Shown: piece by piece, positions 1 to 16,700 of the stretch
Position numbering within the stretch: the stretch's first letter is position 1
Layout: the number at the start of each line of letters is the position of its first letter
The notes under the pieces: generated by a model
The model's input: only the letters and a program-made list of their open reading frames with translations
Database searches by the model: none
What the model was told of the DNA's origin: nothing
Origin: Tubiluchus corallicola
Taxonomy: Eukaryota; Priapulida; Priapulimorpha; Priapulimorphida; Tubiluchidae
NCBI GenBank assembly: GCA_030141605.1
Contig: JAQGDQ010001377.1
Coordinates: 1 to 43,863 of the forward strand
Direction: 5' to 3'
Length of the DNA stretch: 43,863 nucleotides
Translations under genes and position numbers: made by a program

Positions 1-30
1 CTTTTTAATGCATTTGTTGCTTCTGTTTAG

Positions 31-6661
<6,631 letters not shown>

Positions 6662-6841
6662 AAAAACTACAGTGTTTTGCTAAACAAGACATTTTTAAAA
6701 CACATTCAATTGTAGTATTAATTCATTCATCATAAATTCATTATTTATCTAATTTCAATGTTCCGTATCGCATTTTTTATAATTTAGAATTTAACACCTT
6801 TTAACTATTTTGAGACTAAATTTTTTCATTTTTTCATTTAG

Positions 6842-7730
6842 TGCGCTGTGTTTGGATGACGTGAACTCTTATGACTGCATCTGTGTGTCAGGTTTCACGG
6901 GGGTCACCTGTGAAGTAAACATTAATGAGTGTGTTTCAAGTCCTTGTCTGAATAGAGCAATGTGTATAGATGATGTGAATTCATACAGATGCATATGTGC
7001 TGCTGGTTATACTGCTATCTACTGTCAGACCAATATAGATGAATGTGCCTCAAGTCCATGTTCAAATAGTACATCATGTGTTGACAGTATAAATTCTTAC
7101 CACTGCTTGTGTGTACCTGGTTATAGTGGTGACAATTGTGAATTAAATACAGACAAATGTGATTCAAAACCTTGTTTAAATGGTGCAACATGCTTGGATA
7201 ATAGACATTCATATTCTTGTATATGTGCTTTAGGTTATACAGGTTCAACTTGTAAGGATCCAATAAGTGTCTCTGAGTGTGGGCTGTGTTTTAATGGAGC
7301 AACCTGTGTGGGAAGTTTGCAGTCATTCACATGTATATGTTTATCAGGTTACGCAGGTATAAACTGCGAAATAAATATAGATGAATGTAAATCTAAACCT
7401 TGTCTGAATGGTGCAATATGCACTGACAGTATCAATTTATATGTTTGTAATTGTGCCTCGGGATATACGGGCATCAATTGTGAAGAAACCCTTGATTTTT
7501 GCAGCCATAACCGTTGCTTGAATGATGCAACATGTACAAATTTTGTTGACTCTTTTAAGTGTATTTGTCAACTAGGTTATACAGGCACTTACTGTGAAAC
7601 AAATGTAGATGATTGTGCATCTAATCCTTGTTTAAAAGATGAAACTTGTGTGGATGGTATAAATTTTTACAGTTGTAATTGTTTATTAGGTTATAAGCAC
7701 ACCTGCTCTCAGACAAGGTGCTTACCTGAT
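6842..7730 (+). other. EGF section of the giant protein (one partial, seven EGF-like repeats)
   Basis: The first EGF is only the C-terminal half (from its third Cys, A-L-C-L-D-D). Six further repeats follow with standard six-Cys spacing, several beginning N-I-N-E-C or N-I-D-E-C. The repeat starting G-L-C-F is short before its second Cys, and the last (V-D-D-C start) decays at G-Y-K-H-T-C. These seven repeats share one exon, in contrast to the one-EGF-per-exon genes upstream. Confidence 0.85.
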
Positions 7731-10700
7731 CGCTTGAATACCGCTGTTCTCGAGTATGGTTTGAGTTGCATATCTTCATCATTAACGGTATGTGGAATCG
7801 AGCAAGCAAATGCTGATCTTCTATTGTTAGGAGTTGATCCAGGAATAGGTCAAATTTATCGACCAGAGTGTTCCCAAACAGGCTATAGTCCTTTGCAATT
7901 TCATGATGCCCATGGTTTCACCTGGTGTGTCTTGAAATCTGGTCATGCAGTTCCTGGAACTAAAAGGCAAAAGGGAATTTTACCTTCTGATTGCAATGCT
8001 TTTATAAGGAGACCGGGTATTTGTCCTAACATCACTGAAAATTTTCCTGACATTGATTGTTCTGCACCTGATCATTTACGTATGTCATGCAGCAGCGACA
8101 ATGATTGTTTACCTGAACACAAGTGTTGCACAATTGGTGCATGTGGGAAGGTTTGCACTTCCATTGTGTTAAGCTCAAAAAAACTTGGACTTTGTCCAGT
8201 ACCAGATTACTTTGGCAAAAGTGAATGCCCAAATGCAGTATGCACTGCTGATGATGATTGCAATGGAGAGAAAAAATGTTGCAGGTTTTTTGCATGTGGG
8301 TATGTCTGTGTGTCTCCAATTACAATTAAGAGTAAATCAGGTAGATGCCATAATACAAGTAGATTTATGAATTTAGATTGTCCTTCGAAGTTTTGTAGTA
8401 CTGATATTAACTGTCCCGATAAGCAAAAATGCTGTTATTTTGATGGGTGTGGTAAAGTGTGCTATGCGGCTATAATGAATGGAAATAAGCCTGGTCATTG
8501 TTATGAACCTAGTAAGTTTGACGATGTTGAATGCCCAAGCCGATTTTGTGAGCTTGATAAGGATTGTCCAGCTAAAGAAAAATGTTGTTGGTTTCACACT
8601 TGCGGTAGCGTTTGCTCTTCTCCAATATTGTCAGAGGAAAGGCCTGGGATTTGTTTTACAGATATTGGTTTTGGATATTCTTGTCCAAACCAGACCTGCT
8701 ACAATGACATAGATTGCTCTTCTGAAGAGAAATGCTGCTTCTCTGCAGAATGTGGAACTATCTGTAGCAAATTGTTTTATCATGGTGTAAAGCCTGGTAC
8801 TTGCCCTAACCGTGTGAATGATGTCGACTGCCAATCAAAGCCTTGCATTGATGATATTGATTGTCCTGGACTGCAAAAATGCTGTAGAACTATGTCTTGT
8901 GGTAATGTTTGCTTGATATCAGTAGTTACCAGTTTACAGGAATCTTGCAAATTTAGCGTAGAAAACTGTAAGAAGAAATGTATATTTGGATATATGAAAG
9001 ATCCTAAAACACTTTGCTCTACATGTGACTGTAAACCATCTCCATGTGACAATGTTATATGCCCGGGTTCACTGACATGCAAATTAACCAAAAAGAAATG
9101 TGGGAGTCTTTTTTGTCCTTACCTGGCTAGCTGCATGGCAAATGTAAAGGAAGGAAAGTGTCCAAGATCAGACAAATTTCTTGAAGTAAGCTGTCCATCT
9201 CAGCTTTGTAGAACTGATGCAGGTTGTCCAGGAGAGGAAAAGTGCTGCTTTTTTCGTAATTGTAAGAGAGTCTGTGTTTCACCCGAACTGACCGCTTGCC
9301 AAATTGAACAAGCAAATTTAATTTTACACATGTTAGCAACACATGCTGAACTGCCAAGACCAGCCAAGTCAAAATGTCTGAATAATGGCCATTATAAACC
9401 ATTACAGTTTGATGAAAATTTTAGTTCTTCTTGGTGTGTTTCCTATAATGGCATTGCAATTCCTGGAACAAAACGGCAAGGTCGAGACTTGCCGTATGAT
9501 TGTAATGTTGCAAGGAATAAAATTGGAGTTTGTCATAGTTCCAGTATGTTGAAAAGTAGCGAGTGTCCAACTCATTCTTGTAGCAGTGATAGTGAATGCC
9601 CAGGAGATAAGAGATGTTGCTATTTTGATGCATGTGGGAAGATTTGTTACACTCCATTACTAAACATGAACAAACCAGGCATTTGCCCTATTCTGCCTCC
9701 ATACAATGAAAGTGAATGCCAAAATTTGCCTCAATGTAATAATGATGTTGATTGTCTAAAAGAACAAAAGTGTTGCTATGTTGCAATTTGTGGGCACATT
9801 TGTATTTCTCCCTTAAAATCTGCTAAGAAACCAGGATCATGCTACAGATCTGATGCATTCGTTGGTAAAAGCTGCCCCTCTAGACTTTGTAGTTTTGATA
9901 TCGACTGCCCCTTTGAAGAGAAATGTTGCTATTTTACACCGTGTGGAAGAGTATGCTATAAACCATTGATGTTGGGAATTAAACCAGGAATTTGCCTTGA
10001 TGAGAATTACTTTTACGGCAAAAAGTGTCCCACCAACATGTGCACGATTGACACAGACTGCTATGAATTTGAAAAATGTTGCTACTTTAGTATGTGTGGA
10101 AACGTGTGCATGAAACCTTTATTATCCATAAATAAACCTGGTATATGCTATAGATATGATGAGTTTGATTTCAGAAAATGCCCGATTGCATCATGTAATA
10201 ATGATATTCACTGTCCTGCAGAAGAGAAATGTTGCACTTTTAGAAAGTGTGGTAATGTTTGCTATAAACCAGTCACAGTTGGTGAAAAGACGGGGATTTG
10301 TCCATCTGTTTTCAATGTCAGAGTATGTCCTCCCCAGGTTTGTAAAAATGATCTTAACTGTCTCGGAGAAAAAAAGTGTTGCCAAATTTTTCCTTGTGGC
10401 CAAGTGTGTGTCATTCCATTTAACAGTGCATGCAACATTAGTATCTACAGTTGCCAAAAGGATTGCATCTATGGCTATGAGAATGACCCAGAAACTCTGT
10501 GCCCTACTTGTACATGCAAACCTTCTCCTTGTTTTAGTGTGAAATGTAGAAAATCACAGATATGTGATGTTGTAGACGCTGATTGTGGTGCTTCTTTTTG
10601 CCCAAAACTTGCTAAGTGTAAGAGAGTGAAGAAAGCTGGAGTTTGTCCTTCTCCAAGATTATTAAATAGCAGTTCTTGCCCTGTTCGTACTTGTTCTTCT

Positions 10701-13700
10701 GACAGGGAGTGTGCAGTTGTGGAACAATGCTGCTACTTTGCAGCATGTGGTAGCACCTGTGTTATACCTGTATTAACACCTTGTCAAATAGAATATGCTA
10801 ATGCTCGGTTCAAACCGTCTGCTTCAGTAATTCCTGAATGTTTGGATAACGGCGACTTTAAACCTATCCAAAAGTCGCGTAAAACAGGATATTCCTGGTG
10901 CGTTGACAAGAATGGTATTCCAATTCCAGGATCAAAACAGTCACCAGAATCTTTGTACATTGTCTGTAAACTCGGTCAAACCACAGATTCGCACAAATGT
11001 TCTATTAGCTTGGATAAATGCCCTGAAAAATGCATCCATGGTTATATAGTAGATAATAATACTCTGTGCCCAACTTGTGACTGTAAACCTTCTCCGTGCC
11101 AAGATGCAATATGTTTGGTTTCACAACAATGTGAGTTGGTTGATGTTGATTGCGGCTTCAAATTTTGTCCTAAACTAGCCGAGTGTTCTAAATTTTTTAA
11201 ACCAGGATTGTGTCCAAGGAGAAGTGCAGCGTTTCATAGTACCTTTTCCGGTCAGCCATGTGTTGATGATTTTGAATGCCCCGCAGAAGAGAGATGCTGT
11301 GAAAGAGTTTGTGTAACTCCAGTACTCACTGCCTGTCAGATTGAACAAGCTAACTTCAAACTTATGAATGTAATATCAGACTTTGATAATGAAACTACAG
11401 ATATTTTTCAGCCCAATTGCCATAACAAGGGTTACTATAATCCTGTTCAAATTAAGAAAAGCCTTGGTGATTTCTGGTGTGTTGACAAGGAAGGTTTTCC
11501 TCTACCAGGTTCGAAACAAAAGTTGGAATTATATGATCCAGTTCTCATAAGTTGTCATTCATTAGGCAACTATGCAAAACTTTGTTATGGAGCTAATTAT
11601 TTCGAAAAGGGCAAATGTCCTTCAAGATCGTGTAGCAATGATAGTGGTTGTTTAGTATCTGAAATCTGCTGTCAATTTGATGCATGTGGAAAAGTTTGTT
11701 TTCCACCTCTATTGTCTCTTAATAAACTTGGAATTTGTCCCGAGCCAGCTACACTCTCTGAAAGTAATTGTCCCCCTCAGTCTTGCAGCAATGATATTTA
11801 TTGTCATGGTTCACAAAAGTGCTGCCGGTTTGGTCACTGTGGAAGCGTCTGCGTCAATCCTTTTCCAGTTGTAAATAAACCAGGGTTATGTCATAATTCA
11901 CAAACATTTGACAGGAGAATTTGTCCAAGTGCTCACTGCAAGTATGATATAGACTGCCCGCTTCGGGACAAGTGTTGCCATTTTGAGGCCTGTGGCAAAG
12001 TCTGTTTTACTCCTATGTTTACTGGTAGTAAAAAGGGCTTATGTCCCAATGATGATAAACACGAAAACAGAAAATGTCCTACTGAGTCCTGTGTTGTAGA
12101 TGATGACTGTTCTGGAAACCAAAAGTGCTGTTTTTCTGAGCTATGTGGAAACATTTGCTCATTGCCTATATATTCTGAAAACAAACCGGGTCTTTGTCCT
12201 ACTCTTATCAACAGTTCAGCCAAATGTCCGACTCAGGCTTGTGCTAATGACATAGAGTGTCCTTTGAAGCAGAAATGCTGTCAAGTTGCAGATTGTGGGA
12301 CGGTTTGTTCTGAGCCGTTGCTTAATGTAAGAAAGTCAGGCAATTGCCCTGACAAAGTTGATATTACTGATTGTAATAATCATAGTTGTAATGCAGATGT
12401 TGATTGTCCCGGTGTGCAAAAGTGCTGCACATCGATTTCTTGTGGAAAAGTATGTTCTATGGTGATTGGTATTAATCATCAGTTATGTGAAGTGTCTATT
12501 GAAGATTGTTCAGATAAATGTGTGCATGGTTATGTATTTGATAATCAAACACTTTGTCCCACTTGCAACTGCAAACCTTCTCCGTGCAATGTTATTAAAT
12601 GCGGTGAAGGAGAGAAATGTGTTCTCGTCGATGTGGACTGCCACAGTGATTTTTGTCCGAAACTGGCAAGGTGTTTAGTTGTGACAAAAGTTGGAAAATG
12701 CCCCCAAAATATGACTGCAACTGGTTTGGCGAAGCCTTGTGTAGTAGACAGTCAGTGTCCTGCAGAGGAGAAGTGTTGTAAGTTTGAGAAAGTTGAGGCT
12801 GTATGTGCAACCCCAATGTTGTCTGCTTGCCAAACCGAATTAACAATATTTAATTTCAGAATGCAAAATATAACTAAAGACTTATCAGAAATCTACCGAC
12901 CACTCTGCCTGAAGAATGGAGACTACAATCCTTTACAAACTCATAAAAATTTCTCTTGGTGTGTTACAGAAGATGGAGTACCAGTACCTGGTACAAAAAG
13001 GTCACCAGGTTTGTTACCATTTGACTGTGCTGCTTTAGTGGAAAAACCTGGAATTTGTCATGGATTTGTAAATTATAGTACTGTTAGCTGTCCTAAATAT
13101 TCTTGTGCAACTGATGTCGATTGTCCAGCAGAAGAAAAATGCTGTAGTACTGAGCATTGTGGAAAAGTTTGCCACACATCTTTATTAAGTATTAACAAAC
13201 CAGGAGTGTGCCAGCCTCCAGATTATTTCGATGGAAAGAAGTGCCCACCTCAGCCATGCACAAATGATATTTATTGCAAAGATAGCAAAAAGTGTTGCCA
13301 GTTTTTTGCTTGTGGACGAGTTTGCTTTGACCCCATCACAGTTGTGAGCAAACCTGGTACTTGCCATGTGTTTGAAAAGTTGAAAGGTAAAGATTGTCCA
13401 AAGCAGCAATGCAGCAGTGACTTTGACTGTCCATCGTCTATGAAATGTTGCAATTTTGAGGGATGTGGACACGTCTGTTATGCAGCCAGCATGGTCAGAA
13501 GCACACCAGGTATTTGTTCTAATATCAAAACCTTTGCGGAGTGTCCACTGCTGTTGTGCAAAAATGATTTTGATTGTTCAGCTGGAGAAAAGTGTTGTCA
13601 TTCTGATGAATGTGGAAATGTTTGCTCTGTCCCCATACTGTCTTTAAACAATCCAGGTATCTGCCCAGATTTTAATACATTTCATGCTAATAGTTGTCCT

Positions 13701-16700
13701 TCACGAACTTGCCAAAACGACATCGATTGCAAATTTTCAGAGAAGTGCTGCCTATTTAATCGTTGTGGCACTGTTTGCTGCACTCCTATATTATCTGGTA
13801 TAAAAGAAGGAGTTTGTCCCGTGAAAATTCCTAATGATGACTGTTTTAGCCAGCCATGTCAGAATGATGTTGATTGCTTTGGTAGGCTAAAATGCTGCAA
13901 TATATTATCATGCGGGAAAATATGTGTACAACCAGCAAGATTTGGGCTGGACGAATGTCATTTTAAAGAAAAAGGCTGCCCAAAAAAGTGCATTTATGGA
14001 TATCAAATTCATAATGAAACTCTGTGTCCTACTTGTAGCTGTAATGATTCTCCTTGTAAAAGGATAAAATGTCATAGGTCACAGGTGTGTAGCGTTGTAG
14101 ATATGGACTGTGGTTATAATTATTGTTCAAAACTTCCAAAATGTTTTGATGCTCCAACTAAACCTGGAACATGTCTAAACACCTACAGCCTCCCCAGGAG
14201 TGATTCTCTGCATCAGCCTTGTAACAATGATAAAAGCTGCCAAGCAGAAGAAAAGTGCTGCTACTTTGAAAATTCTGGATGGATTTGCGTTACTCCTACG
14301 TTAACGGCATGCGAAGTTGATCGAGCTAGTGCTCTTTACAAGTTGTCAAGTACTGGAAAAACAAGTGAAATGTATATCCCACAGTGTGATAATAATGGCA
14401 TGTATAGCCAAATTCAAATAGATGACAATACTGGTTATTTCTGGTGCGTAACTTTAAAGGGAGAGCCAATTCCTGGGACAAAAAAGAGTCTAGTATCGTC
14501 GTCTCCTAACTGTGCTGCAATAACACCCAAAAATGGCTTTTGCTACAGTTTTCAAGATATTGATCTTACTAACTGTTCATACCAGTGTAACAACGATGGT
14601 GATTGTCCAATGAATGATAAATGTTGTTGGAATGATGAATGTGGGAATGTGTGTTCTAGTCCCCTACTCAATGTGAACAAACCTGGCATTTGTTTGGCTC
14701 CTCACTATTATGAAAAAACTGACTGTCCATTGCAGACCTGCATTAATGATATCGATTGTCCAAATTTGCAAAAATGTTGTAGATTCAGAGAGTGTGAATG
14801 GGTTTGCTCGTCTCCTTTAATAATAACTGCGAACAAACCTGGTATATGCTACAATGTAAAGAATGTGGATATTGTAATATGCCCACCTCAGTCTTGCAGC
14901 AGTGATACCGAGTGCCCACAAAAAGAAAAATGCTGTTGGCTCAAACACTGTGGCTTCGTTTGCTTAGACCCCATACCAAATGATCCTAAACCCGGAGTTT
15001 GTCACAATTTTGAAAAACTTAGAGACAGTGAATGTCCAAGCAAATTTTGCAAAGTTGACAGTGATTGCCCAGATGACGAAAAGTGTTGTTCTTTTATTGG
15101 CTGCGGAAATGTTTGTTTCAAGTCAATTCTCTCAGTCAACAAGCGAGGAATTTGTCCTCAGTCATTCAAATATCAAAAATCGTCTTGCCCATCTCAGTTT
15201 TGTTACAATGACATTGAATGTCCATTGGAGGAGAAGTGCTGCAATATTGGTGATTGTGGGACTGTCTGTGTGATGCCTATTGTATCGATAGTAAAGTCAG
15301 GACTTTGTCCAAATTCATCTGGCGATAGAAGTTGTTCAAATAATTCTTGTAGCAATGATGTAGATTGCCCTGACAAACAGAAATGTTGTCATTTTGATTT
15401 TTGTGGTATGGTATGTACTGATCCTGAATATAATACTTCATTGACCTGTGATGTTAACCTAGATGACTGTCCGCTTTCATGTATTTATGGGTACGCTGTG
15501 AACAATATTACTCTTTGTGCAACCTGCCAATGTAAGCCTTCGCCATGTGAAGGAATCAAATGTCCTCCATCACAAGAATGTAGGACAATTGACTTTCCGG
15601 AGTGTGGAATGGCTTTTTGTCCAAAGCTTGGTAAGTGCATGCCTACCACCATGCAAGTGATAGATACAAAAAACTTATTAGAAATTAAAGGAATTTGTCA
15701 AGATTTTAGAGCATTTGAAGGCAAGCTGTGTCCCAGAAATAAATGTGATAAAGACATTGATTGTGGACCTGCAAGAAAATGTTGTAATTTTAGCTCATGT
15801 GGGATGGTATGTCAGGTTACTGTGTTAACAGCGTGCTTAATAGAACAATCAAATGTTGATCTGAAATCACAATACCAAGATCAGTTTACTGCCAATGTTT
15901 ACCGACCTCAATGTTCCAGTACTGGCTATTATAATGCAATGCAGTTTTACCAAGGCTACTCTTGGTGTGTGACAGCAGAGGGTTATCCAATTCCAGGAAC
16001 CAAGCAGCTAGCAGACTCACCGTCCTTTGATTGTGAAGCAACAAGAAGCAAAACTGGGGTCTGTTATAATTCTGATACATTTACTCAACGAGATGGGTGT
16101 CCAGTACAGTCATGCCAGACAAACAGTGATTGTTTGGGAGACCAAAAGTGCTGTTATTTTGATGTATGTGGCAATGTTTGTTTTACTCCTTTACTAAATA
16201 TTAATAAACCTGGACTGTGTCACCAACCAGGATACTTTAGTGCAGCACAGTGCCCATCTCAGTCATGCAGAAATGATATCAATTGTCCATCAAACCAGAA
16301 ATGTTGTCATTTTGTTGCATGTGGTAGTGTCTGTTCTACTCCAGTGTTAAGTTTGAATAATTTTGTTGTGTGCAATGATTCTGAGCTATGTGAAGTCGAG
16401 AAATCTGTAGGAAAGTCTTGTGTTTCACATGCTGAATGCTTTGGTGAGCAAAAGTGTTGTGATATTCAAATATGTGCAACAACGTGCAATAAAGCTACAC
16501 TTAATGTGAGTGAGCACAAAGGTTGTGATAAATCTAGCACAAATCTAAAGTGTTTTGGTGACCCATGTGATGCTGACGAGGAATGTCCAAAAGAGAAAAG
16601 ATGCTGTAGTTTCAAAACCTGTGGTTCTAATTGCCCTACTCCAATGTTATCACTAAATAAAGAAGGAGTTTGTCCTGCTTTTTTACACCCAGAAGAGAAG

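Noticed and set aside
6810-6841. Hydrophobic stretch (L-N-F-F-I-F-S-F-S) just before the giant exon, resembling a signal peptide
   Set aside because: It is the translated polypyrimidine tract of the splice acceptor, has no ATG, and ends at the AG.
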